Below, piece after piece: positions 51,208 through 59,505 of a DNA stretch of 64,000 bases (within the stretch, counting starts at the first letter, position 1; every line of letters begins with the position of its first letter). The notes below the pieces were generated by a model. The model saw only the letters and a program-made list of their open reading frames with translations, was not told the DNA's origin and made no database searches. The position numbers were made by a program, and so were the translations under genes. Source of the DNA: a candidate division LCP-89 bacterium B3_LCP (lineage in GTDB: Bacteria > Electryoneota > B3-LCP); contig NJBN01000006.1 in the NCBI GenBank assembly GCA_005223185.1, positions 124,001 to 188,000 on the forward strand, in the 5' to 3' direction.

Positions 51208-52272
51208 TTAATAAATCTTCGCTTCTTCTTTTCCCTGTAAAACTCGAAAAGTGCCCTGTGCCAATGCCTCCATCTCCATCTCACCCGGAAATGTGAAGAT
51301 TCTACCTAAGAACGATACGTAACTCTTGATTATCTCCACTAAACGCGGGGAATTAACCATCCCGCCGGTCAGGATAACGCCGTCTAAATTACCTCTTAAT
51401 ACTGCAGCCATAGCACCGATCTCCTTAGCGACCTGGTACAGCATAGCTTCATAATAAAGCTTGGCTTTTTCGTCACCTTCATCAATGCGCTTTTCGATCT
51501 CCACCAAATCAGACTCCCCCAAATACGCTTTTAAACCCGATTCATGAGATAGACGATGTATAATCTGTTCTTTCGTATATTCTCCGGAATAGCATAACTC
51601 CACTAAACCGCCAATTGGCATTGCTCCGGCGCGTTCCGGGGAAAATGGACCCATCCCTAAGAGGGCGTCATTGACATCCACAATTTTGCCACCTTTCAAC
51701 GCGCAGATCGAAAGTCCCCCACCCATGTGAGCCACCGCGAAATTGGTCTCTTCCAGAGACTTATTCAGCATGACAGCGGCACGGCGTGAAACAGCTTTGA
51801 TGTTCAAGGCGTGAGAGCGGCATTTGCGTTCAATCTCAGGAAGACCGGAAACGCGCGCTAGAGGCGTGAATTCGTCAACCGTCACCGGGTCAACAACGAA
51901 ACAGGGAATCTCAAGTTCGGATGCTAAGTGATGGGAGATGATCGCTCCCAGATTAGACGCATGATTCGAATACCGGGCGTTGCGCAGGTCTTCCAGCATC
52001 TTATCGTTGATCAGGTAAGTGCCGCCTTCCAACGGACGCAAGGGTCCTCCTCTGCCCACTACGGCAGCAAGTTTATCAACAGTCAGCCATTTCCCCACAG
52101 TTTCTCTAACGGCGCCAAGGCGAAGATCGAACTGATCCACAATCAGGGGAAATTTAGCCAGTTGGTCAGAAAGATGGCGGATTGTCCTCTGGAAAACAAC
52201 GCCGTCCGGAGTCCAGACGGCAGTTTTCGTGGATGTTGATCCGGGATTTACAACGAGTACAGCTTCATTCAT
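51208..52272 (-). CDS. buk: Butyrate kinase
   Basis: A 354-residue acyl kinase of the acetate kinase/Hsp70/actin superfamily: VLVVNPGSTSTKTAVW at the start, GGPLRPLEGGTYLIN, NFAVAHMGGGLSICALKGG and GVILTGGMVNSPRL. It makes ATP from butyryl phosphate (or isobutyryl phosphate) and ADP in the cytoplasm. With ptb it gives substrate-level ATP from the crotonyl/butyryl-CoA end of benzoyl-CoA breakdown, or works in reverse to activate acids. It lies 48 bases after the crotonase gene. Confidence 0.93.
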   Translation of the reverse strand: MNEAVLVVNPGSTSTKTAVWTPDGVVFQRTIRHLSDQLAKFPLIVDQFDLRLGAVRETVGKWLTVDKLAAVVGRGGPLRPLEGGTYLINDKMLEDLRNARYSNHASNLGAIISHHLASELEIPCFVVDPVTVDEFTPLARVSGLPEIERKCRSHALNIKAVSRRAAVMLNKSLEETNFAVAHMGGGLSICALKGGKIVDVNDALLGMGPFSPERAGAMPIGGLVELCYSGEYTKEQIIHRLSHESGLKAYLGESDLVEIEKRIDEGDEKAKLYYEAMLYQVAKEIGAMAAVLRGNLDGVILTGGMVNSPRLVEIIKSYVSFLGRIFTFPGEMEMEALAQGTFRVLQGKEEAKIY

Positions 52273-52320
52273 AGGTTATGCAGATTTAGTTCACCTGTGC
52301 ACAGCTTCCGGTCCAAGAGA

Positions 52321-53103
52321 TTATTTTCCCGTAAATTTAGCCTCTCTCTTTTCCATAAATGCTGCTGTCCCTTCTTTCATATCATCCGTAGCGCAGACCA
52401 GACCGAAGAGGTGAGCTTCCAGTCTCAGTGCATCCGCCAGCGGCATCTCCATTCCGCGGTTCACAGCATGCAGAACAAAGCTGACCGCCTTGGGTCCTTT
52501 GGACATCACGGTTTTGCAGAACTCTTTGGTCTTGGGCAACAGTTCTTCAGGCGAATACAACTGGTTGACCAGACCGATCCGGTAAGCTTCCTGCGCATTG
52601 ATCATATTGCCGCTGATGCACAGCTCCAGAGCTCTGCCAGCGCCGACCAACCGAGCCAGTCTTTGCGTTCCGCCATATCCGGGGATTATCCCCAAGTTCA
52701 CTTCCGGCTGTCCAAAGCGCGCTTTTTCCGAAGCGAAGCGGAGGTGACAGGCCATAGCTATTTCACAACCCCCACCCAGAGCAAAGCCGTTGACCGCCGC
52801 GATGATCGGTTTGCCGCAGTGCTGTATTTGATTTGATACTGACTGACCGTTCAGAGCAAATTCAACTCCGGTTACGGCATTCTTGGTAGATATTTCATTG
52901 ATATCTGCTCCGGCAACAAAAGATTTCTCCCCCGATCCTGTAAGAATAGCGCATTTGATATTGGGATCGTCAGCCACTCTTTTGAAGGTGGCACGCAGTT
53001 CGGTAAGGGTGGCACCATTTAAGGCATTCAATACCTTGGGACGATTGATGGTGACGATTGCAATACCATCGTCAATCTCAAAAAGCAGGTTTTCGTAATC
53101 CAT
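52321..53103 (-). CDS. Enoyl-CoA hydratase (crotonase)
   Basis: A 260-residue crotonase: FVAGADINEISTK, AAVNGFALGGGCEIAMACHLR and FGQPEVNLGIIPGYGGTQRL hold the oxyanion hole and both catalytic Glu positions. It should hydrate crotonyl-CoA to 3-hydroxybutyryl-CoA. Two ATGs are possible; ATG 53103 (MDYENLLF) has GAGG at a good distance, while ATG 53115 would place that site inside the gene. It differs clearly from the dch and oah members of the family in this window. Confidence 0.93.
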   Translation of the reverse strand: MDYENLLFEIDDGIAIVTINRPKVLNALNGATLTELRATFKRVADDPNIKCAILTGSGEKSFVAGADINEISTKNAVTGVEFALNGQSVSNQIQHCGKPIIAAVNGFALGGGCEIAMACHLRFASEKARFGQPEVNLGIIPGYGGTQRLARLVGAGRALELCISGNMINAQEAYRIGLVNQLYSPEELLPKTKEFCKTVMSKGPKAVSFVLHAVNRGMEMPLADALRLEAHLFGLVCATDDMKEGTAAFMEKREAKFTGK

Positions 53104-53115
53104 GAGGACCCTCAT

Positions 53116-53364
53116 TTATTGAACTATTTTGATGGCGACGTAAGCAGCGATAATCATCATCGTCAGGATGAAAGCGATGGATATGACTTCGGTATAGGGA
53201 AAGCTCTTCGATTTGGCTCCCCTTTTCTTACTCCGTTTTTTTCTATTAAAGTCCGTTCGGGTCATTACTTTGGTATTACCCTTACGATCTTTTACCTTTA
53301 TCAGATCTTCACCGGAATTCGGTTCTTCCGATCCGGTGGGTTCGTTCGACATATCTGTATCCAC
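53116..53364 (-). CDS. Small tail-anchored membrane protein, unknown
   Basis: An 82-residue protein (GTG start, or 78 residues from ATG 53352): acidic N-terminus, very basic middle (RKKRSKKRGAKSKS) and one C-terminal membrane helix (VISIAFILTMMIIAAYVAIKIV). It ends 12 bases before the crotonase start and so is likely in that operon. No family recognised. Confidence 0.6.
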   Translation of the reverse strand: MDTDMSNEPTGSEEPNSGEDLIKVKDRKGNTKVMTRTDFNRKKRSKKRGAKSKSFPYTEVISIAFILTMMIIAAYVAIKIVQ

Positions 53365-53423
53365 GTATTTTAATCCGACGACAGGTGTTTACTCGCGCCC
53401 GATGCAGTAGCTAAGTTTCCGTT

Positions 53424-54434
53424 CTATACGGCGGTATAGAAGCGTGGCTCTGCGGGTATCTCCTCATCCAATTTGAATTGGCGATTGACCAGGAAAGAGC
53501 CATTTTCTTCATCGACGCACAACTCGAAGCCGGGAATTTCTTCATCCCAAACCTGAGCGGCAATTCTAACCAAGTCGTACATCAGTTCCTGATCATCTCT
53601 TTTTTCCGGTGAAACCCAAATTCCTAAGCGCCAGTAATCCTCCAGGTCGCCTAAAGTCCAAATCCACAAGACAGCATTAATAGACTGACCTGATTTTTCG
53701 ATAGTTACCTTGCGTACCTGGCTGCGCTGCATAGATCCCCTCATCTCCGGTATCTGTTCAAATTCTTCCCAGAGGGAAGCCCAAAGATATGACGGAACGA
53801 ACGACTGATCCAATGATAACAAATCCCCCATAGGTAAATCAGAATGCGGAATGTCCGTTACACTATGCGGTAATTCTGATGGAGATAATTCCGATCTGGA
53901 TATCCTGTATTTACGGTTTAATGCCAACAACTCCCAACGGCTATCATCTAAGTTGGCGGCGAGTGCTCTGGAACTGAACGGACAAATTGCCAATGTGGAA
54001 AAGCCACGCGATCTGACCTCTTTCTTGGCGAATGCGTACAGCTTGGGGATAGGATCCTCGGTAAACGTGGTGTCAGCTTGAATTATCGTTACCGATCCGG
54101 TTTTACCGATAGGAGATGGCTCTTCGGCACACCAGATTTCGCAAAATGCAACCAACCTCTTCATGACGCCTTCGGTCTCTTCAGCGCCTAAAACGAACCC
54201 GCCATTTCTGGTGAGCCAGTTGAAGTGGTTTTTGTACATCGAAGGATCACACCAAACGCCTCCGTTGAGGTACTTCTGGTACATGGTCAGCCTTTCCCAT
54301 GGCAGCATTTTGGTCTTCTTGACCGGATCGGTGGGCCATTCATCGACTCCAGTGTGTTGCTGCCATAAGCGGCGGTTTGAAAGGGAAACAATAGCGTTAA
54401 TGTCCGATGTTCTTACTGGTCTTAATGTTATCAC
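53424..54434 (-). CDS. GNAT-like acetyltransferase, function unknown
   Basis: A 336-residue protein that starts like a GNAT N-acetyltransferase (ITLRPVRTSDINAIVSLSNRR). A second part (SQVRKVTIEKSGQSINAVLWI and IWVSPEKRDDQELMYDLVRI) may be a further GNAT-like half. The acetyl-CoA loop is not clear enough to claim activity. It starts with GTG 54434, which has AGAGG five bases upstream; the preceding gene ends 48 bases away. Confidence 0.55.
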   Translation of the reverse strand: MITLRPVRTSDINAIVSLSNRRLWQQHTGVDEWPTDPVKKTKMLPWERLTMYQKYLNGGVWCDPSMYKNHFNWLTRNGGFVLGAEETEGVMKRLVAFCEIWCAEEPSPIGKTGSVTIIQADTTFTEDPIPKLYAFAKKEVRSRGFSTLAICPFSSRALAANLDDSRWELLALNRKYRISRSELSPSELPHSVTDIPHSDLPMGDLLSLDQSFVPSYLWASLWEEFEQIPEMRGSMQRSQVRKVTIEKSGQSINAVLWIWTLGDLEDYWRLGIWVSPEKRDDQELMYDLVRIAAQVWDEEIPGFELCVDEENGSFLVNRQFKLDEEIPAEPRFYTAV

Positions 54435-54482
54435 TTTTACCTCTATTTATCTTCTTTTATTTACTTTTAAATATATTCAAAA

Positions 54483-55553
54483 TCACCGATTGTTGGAGCG
54501 TCCGCGCTTGATCTGATCAGTGATGAAATCACCAACCTGACTGCAGTTTAACCGCCCTTTCAGATCGCTGGTGGTGTTGTCCGTTTCCAGAGCGTACTTC
54601 AGAGCTTTGTCAACCCAGCTCGCTTCCTGCTCAAAACCGAAATTATTGAGCATCATCACAGTCGCTGCAATGGAGCCTAACGGATTGGCAACATCATGCT
54701 GAAGACCGCCCGCACAGGAACCGTACGCTGGCATGTAGAGGGACAATTTACCCGGATTCAGATGACCCTCAAAAGCCAATCCCATACCACCCTGAACCTC
54801 AATGCCTAAGTCGGCAATCACGTTGCCAAACATGCTGCAGGGGACCACCACATCCATCTCTTCCGGTCGAGTTAAAACCTGGTGTACGAGATCTTCCAGA
54901 AGTATATTTGTCTTTTCAATATCAGCGTACTCTTGCCCTACTTCATCGAAGATATGGCTCCAGATATTGGTGCCCAGACGCATGTTGCAGCGTCCACTGC
55001 AAATAGTAACCCTCTTTCGTCCCTGTTTGCGCGCATATTCGAACGCATATTGAATGATCTGACGTATCCCTTTACGAGTGATCATACTGTGTTGAAGATG
55101 CTCTTCATCGGGCGTTCCCTTCTTGAAGACGACGTTCAGATCGGGATTCGGTCCTTCTAAGTTGTGCCTGACAACTACGAAATTGACGTCCTCTGGTCTC
55201 TTATCCTTCAGAGGGCAATGCTTGACGTCGTATAAAATCACAGGCATCAAATTTACGTATAGATTCAGTTTTAAACGTAAATTTGACAGAACCTTGCGGG
55301 TATAGAGGTCATCAGGTACACGCGGATCACCTAATGCCCCGATCAAAATACCATCGAAATTCTGCCTCAAATCTTCGATCTGTTCATCGGTAATGGAAAC
55401 TCCGGAGTTGAGAAACTTCTCAGCGCTCAGTTCAAATTCCACTAAACCTAAATCGAGACCGGAACGATCGATAACGGCATTCAGAACCTTCACCGCTTCA
55501 GCGGTAACCTCAACGCCTATACCGTCTCCCGGGATGATTGCTATTTTTCGCAT
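54483..55553 (-). CDS. Degenerate isocitrate/isopropylmalate dehydrogenase homologue
   Basis: A 356-residue protein clearly homologous to the enzyme at 17594 (start RKIAIIPGDGIGVEVTAEA, LIGALGDPRVPD, overall spacing). Key positions differ: the Arg-Glu-Asn-Thr-Glu motif is RHNLEG (H130 for Glu), the catalytic Lys motif DKSN is S-G-R-C (186-189), the Asp of the second subunit is E220, and the first metal Asp is N244; D248 is kept. HGSAP becomes YGSCAG. Loss of several catalytic residues argues against normal oxidative decarboxylation. It precedes the GNAT-like gene and follows hisC. Confidence 0.85.
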   Translation of the reverse strand: MRKIAIIPGDGIGVEVTAEAVKVLNAVIDRSGLDLGLVEFELSAEKFLNSGVSITDEQIEDLRQNFDGILIGALGDPRVPDDLYTRKVLSNLRLKLNLYVNLMPVILYDVKHCPLKDKRPEDVNFVVVRHNLEGPNPDLNVVFKKGTPDEEHLQHSMITRKGIRQIIQYAFEYARKQGRKRVTICSGRCNMRLGTNIWSHIFDEVGQEYADIEKTNILLEDLVHQVLTRPEEMDVVVPCSMFGNVIADLGIEVQGGMGLAFEGHLNPGKLSLYMPAYGSCAGGLQHDVANPLGSIAATVMMLNNFGFEQEASWVDKALKYALETDNTTSDLKGRLNCSQVGDFITDQIKRGRSNNR

Positions 55554-55589
55554 GATGGGTTTTCGCTATTTATTGAGCTCCACTGACTT

Positions 55590-56693
55590 TTAATCTGATA
55601 CTTCAAGTCGTTCTAGCACTTCCCCCAGCGCCCCGAACAACTTCTCATGCTCATCCGGCATACCCACACTGACACGACAGCAGGTAGGCAGCTCGTAAGG
55701 TCCCATGGGACGGATGATTACTCCCCGCTTGAGCAATTCCACGAATATTTCATCGCATGAATGATTGAAATTGGCCAATACGAAATTGGTGATTGAAGGT
55801 ACAACCTCCAGCCCTAACTTCGTCAGACCAGTTTCCAACTGATTCAATCCCTGCCGGTTGTTGCGCATGGTATCCGCTAAATAGTTAACGTCATCCAAAG
55901 CTGCTTCCGCAGCCACCTGCGCTAAGGCATTACAGTTAAAGGCTTCGCGCACCTTATGCATGGAAGCGATAAGATCAGGATGAGCGAAAGCGTAGCCGCA
56001 ACGAATGCCGGCTAACCCGTATGCCTTGGAAAACGTACGCAGGACAATCACCCGTTTCCCCGCCTTGACGTATTCTAACCCATCCGGATAGTTTTGTAGA
56101 TCTACGAACTCATAATAAGCTTCATCGAGAACCAGGATAGCTTCAGGTGGCAACGCTTCTAAAAGGCGATCAACAGCACTTTTATCCAAATAGGTTCCCG
56201 TGGGATTATTGGGATTGGCGATGAAGACCAAGCGCGTTTGGGGATTAATATGGCTGATAATAGCTTCTATATCGTAGGCATAATCGGGCATGGCAACCAT
56301 GACAGGTTGAACACCCATTATCTGACAGGCTATGCGGTACTTGAAAAACGCCTGCGGACCGGTAATGGCTTCCCCACCGGGTTCTAAGAACGCTTCACAG
56401 ATGAGTTCGACAATTTCGGTAGAGCCGTTACCCAGAATGATCCCCCGCGGATCAGCATCGTGATGATCGGATAGCTTATGCACTAATGAGTATCCGCCAG
56501 CATCAGGATAAAGGTGAAGTGAAGCGACCGCTTCCTTCATAGCTTTTATCGCCGATGGCGCTGGTCCCAAAGGGTTCTCATTGGACGCTAACTTGACAAT
56601 ATCCGTAACACCATATTCACGGGCTACTTCCGAAATCGGCTTTCCTGGAATATAAGGATGAATTTCTGACAGAATAGGGCGCGCTAAATCCAT
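55590..56693 (-). CDS. hisC: Histidinol-phosphate/aromatic aminotransferase
   Basis: A 367-residue fold-type I PLP aminotransferase of the HisC family: VKLASNENPLGPAP, NGSTEIVELICEAF, NPNNPTGTYLD, VLDEAYYEF and the Schiff-base Lys in TFSKAYGLAGIRCGY. HisC enzymes often also transaminate aromatic amino acids; with no other his genes here, and iorAB in the window, an aromatic role is conceivable. ATG 56693 is used. It is 36 bases from the dehydrogenase-like gene. Confidence 0.9.
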   Translation of the reverse strand: MDLARPILSEIHPYIPGKPISEVAREYGVTDIVKLASNENPLGPAPSAIKAMKEAVASLHLYPDAGGYSLVHKLSDHHDADPRGIILGNGSTEIVELICEAFLEPGGEAITGPQAFFKYRIACQIMGVQPVMVAMPDYAYDIEAIISHINPQTRLVFIANPNNPTGTYLDKSAVDRLLEALPPEAILVLDEAYYEFVDLQNYPDGLEYVKAGKRVIVLRTFSKAYGLAGIRCGYAFAHPDLIASMHKVREAFNCNALAQVAAEAALDDVNYLADTMRNNRQGLNQLETGLTKLGLEVVPSITNFVLANFNHSCDEIFVELLKRGVIIRPMGPYELPTCCRVSVGMPDEHEKLFGALGEVLERLEVSD

Positions 56694-56725
56694 GTGCGTA
56701 TATCTTTTTTTTAGTTCGATTGAAT

Positions 56726-56764
56726 ATATAAAAACACCTCGCGAAAGGAAAAATTCGCAAGGTG
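56726..56764 (-). terminator. Intrinsic terminator after the M16 peptidase gene
   Basis: On the minus strand CACCTTGCGAA...TTCGCGAGGTG forms a stem with one mismatch (56764-56735), followed by TTTTTATAT. It lies about 60 bases after the peptidase stop and before hisC, which separates the two units. Confidence 0.72.
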
Positions 56765-56823
56765 ATAAATTACTAAAAAAATGCCATTATTGCAAACTGT
56801 TTTTATGCCATTGTCCTTCAAGG

Positions 56824-59493
56824 TCACCGCAGTATGGCAGTCGTCCAACCTTCTGTTGTCATATACTGCTTGGCGACTCTCTTTACGTCTTCAAGCGTTA
56901 CTTCTTTCAACTCATTGATCCAGTTCTGGTGGCGATCCACGCCCTCTCCGTGAAATTCACCCAGCCCCATCAGATAAGCCTGGTTTACGCGAGTGAGCCC
57001 CCGCAGTAACAACCTGCCTAAATAAGCATTGCGCGCCTTGTCTATATCATAAGCGGTTAATTTCGATTTTATTACCTTCTTGAATTCCTGCATAATACCC
57101 TCTTCAGCGCGCTCTAAGTTCTGAGGACCGGTGCCCATACTGGCTGCCCATACCGCCCAGTCATCGTTAAACCCTATGGAACTACCGATTGAATAAGCCA
57201 AACCCTCTCTTTCCCGCAACTGAAATTGGATGCGTTCTGAGATTATGGAATTCAGAATGGTGAGCGGAGCGCGGTCTTTCGGATCGTCAATGCTGAACCT
57301 ATATCCTAATGCCAGATAAGACTGTTCCTTGCCCCCGACCTCATCGACTCTGACCGGCTGTGTGTTCGGTGGAATAGTGCTGATATCAGGTATAGCATCG
57401 CCGTTGTCCCATCCGGAAAATGTAGCTTCAATAACCGAAGCTACCTCCTCAGCATCATGGCCGCTGACTACGGTCAATATCAGATTCTGCGGGCTGAAGT
57501 AAAGCGATGCGAAACCCTGCAGATCCTCCAACGATGTTGACTCAATGTCAGCAGTTGTGCCAGTGATACTGGCGGCGAGAGGATAATCCCCGTAGAGAGT
57601 TCTTCTGAAGAGCGCCCGCCCCTTCTTACTGACTGAAGCTTGACCCCTGGAAGCCAGCCCAATCATCCTGCCCCGCACCGGTTCGACCACTACCGGAGTG
57701 AGATTCGGATTCATCAAGGTCTTCGCCACCAGATCGAAAACCGGGCGGTAATCATCATCCATCGCTTCAATGCGAATGTAGGAGAAACCCGGCCTGGTGT
57801 AATAGTCATCGAAGGGGATGAAGGACATGTCGAAGAATTTTACGCGGGCGCCATGTTTCTGCAGTTCAGCCTTAAATTCATCCTTATTCATCCCTCTGGG
57901 ACCGTGTTCCAGCACATGATGGAGAAAATCCACTGCGCCGTTGTATACCCCCGCTTCTGATTCTAAGAACGACCTGTGTTTAAACAGGAAATGAGCGGCG
58001 AATATGGGTCTCTCGCTATTCTCCTTAACGATAATCGTCATTCCGTTGGGCAACTCACGGCGAACGATCTTCTGAGCAGAAACCTCCGCCGATTTAGCTT
58101 TATCGATGTCCACAGCTTGAAAGATGGCAGTAACGGCGCGGTGTGGATGAAGCATGCGGGAACTTTCGGCAACCTCTTCTGTAGTCACTGCTTCCAATTT
58201 ATCCTGATAGGTAGCAAGGAAGCGAGCTCCGCCAGCGGCGATGTCAGCACTCTTCAGCATCCCGAAGAAATGGGGACGTTCGGAGTTGTAAATATCTTCA
58301 GACAGAAGGGAGGTTATTATCGCTGCCACCTGCGCTGAATCAGGCACTTCTTCACGGAATTGCTCCAGAGAGTGCCGCAAAGCATTCAAGGCAGGTTCGT
58401 GATCTTCACCGGGATTGACCGTCGCGGAAACGTTCAGCCGGGCGAAGTTCCGATCAGAAAACTCTGAAACTGACACACCCGATACCACCAGGACGGGATT
58501 ATCAATCAGTTCGCTTTCTAAATATTCCTGCAGCAATTGCTGCATCACAAGTTGAGCAAACCAGGTTTTGTTATGACGTGATGCACATGAAAAGGAGAGA
58601 CGGATTTCGTGGTGGGAAGCTTTACCCTGCCGGATGATTGTCCTACCGTGGCTGATCCAGTACGGTTTCTTTGGAAAACGGCCGGGACGCTGGTCGCGTT
58701 GCAAATCGGATGGCAGCGCTCTGGGTGGTTCCTGTCCGTATGTCTCTTGGATCAACTTTAGCATATCGGGCGTGTGGAAATCACCTACAATCAGTGCGGT
58801 CATGTTATTGGGTACGTAGCAGGTTTTATAATAATCCCACACCTGATCGCGAGTCATCTGGTTAATGCTGCGGCGGCTGCCCAGGACGGGTCTTTCATAG
58901 GGCGTATCCTCATAAATCACCTGATCGAAAAACAGGTCCATCCGGTAGGATTCGCGGTCTTCATCCATGCCGATCTCTTCGATTATTATGCCCTTCTCCT
59001 TCTCGAACTTTTCCGGTGGCAAGGTGGAATGAAACAGCATATCCCGTTGGATATCCAAACCCTTGACAAAGTTATCCTTACTGATTAAGATCATGAAGTT
59101 GGTATGATCGTAGCGCGTGCTGGCGTTGTTGTAGCCGCCCAGGAAATCCATTTCGTCGTACAATTGCTGCTGAGTGCGCGTTTGGGTGCCGTTGAAGAGC
59201 AGGTGTTCCAGATAGTGTGAGGCGCCGTTTAATTCTATGGTTTCATTGCGCGCGCCAGCTCTGACAACCACGATTGAGGCGATCACCGGACTGGCATGGT
59301 TTTCAATGAACATGACTTCCATGCCGTTATCCAGGGTAACTATCAGCGGTTGATCGGGGGGGGGTAATTCAACGTCAGTTTTATGCTCCTTCATCATACC
59401 CGGAGGCATGTGGGGCATTTGGGCGGAAGCGGTAGAGACAATCACTATGAGATTGACTAATAGCGTAAAGAAGATTATTGATTTTTTTTTCAT
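56824..59493 (-). CDS. M16-family zinc peptidase, exported
   Basis: An 889-residue protein with a signal peptide (KKKSIIFFTLLVNLIVIVSTASA) and two M16-type halves. The first half has the inverted zinc motif H93-Y-L-E-H97 and a downstream EE (172-173). The second half also has H526-V-L-E-H530 with E604 at nearly the same distance, whereas most M16 proteins keep only one. Probably periplasmic, degrading peptides. GGAG precedes the ATG; the gene follows the ATPase/nuclease gene by 12 bases and ends before a terminator. Confidence 0.9.
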   Translation of the reverse strand: MKKKSIIFFTLLVNLIVIVSTASAQMPHMPPGMMKEHKTDVELPPPDQPLIVTLDNGMEVMFIENHASPVIASIVVVRAGARNETIELNGASHYLEHLLFNGTQTRTQQQLYDEMDFLGGYNNASTRYDHTNFMILISKDNFVKGLDIQRDMLFHSTLPPEKFEKEKGIIIEEIGMDEDRESYRMDLFFDQVIYEDTPYERPVLGSRRSINQMTRDQVWDYYKTCYVPNNMTALIVGDFHTPDMLKLIQETYGQEPPRALPSDLQRDQRPGRFPKKPYWISHGRTIIRQGKASHHEIRLSFSCASRHNKTWFAQLVMQQLLQEYLESELIDNPVLVVSGVSVSEFSDRNFARLNVSATVNPGEDHEPALNALRHSLEQFREEVPDSAQVAAIITSLLSEDIYNSERPHFFGMLKSADIAAGGARFLATYQDKLEAVTTEEVAESSRMLHPHRAVTAIFQAVDIDKAKSAEVSAQKIVRRELPNGMTIIVKENSERPIFAAHFLFKHRSFLESEAGVYNGAVDFLHHVLEHGPRGMNKDEFKAELQKHGARVKFFDMSFIPFDDYYTRPGFSYIRIEAMDDDYRPVFDLVAKTLMNPNLTPVVVEPVRGRMIGLASRGQASVSKKGRALFRRTLYGDYPLAASITGTTADIESTSLEDLQGFASLYFSPQNLILTVVSGHDAEEVASVIEATFSGWDNGDAIPDISTIPPNTQPVRVDEVGGKEQSYLALGYRFSIDDPKDRAPLTILNSIISERIQFQLREREGLAYSIGSSIGFNDDWAVWAASMGTGPQNLERAEEGIMQEFKKVIKSKLTAYDIDKARNAYLGRLLLRGLTRVNQAYLMGLGEFHGEGVDRHQNWINELKEVTLEDVKRVAKQYMTTEGWTTAILR

Positions 59494-59505
59494 AATTGCT
59501 CCATA

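Noticed and set aside
52297-52836. 179-codon plus-strand frame over the crotonase gene
   Set aside because: Antisense to conserved crotonase motifs, so a shadow.
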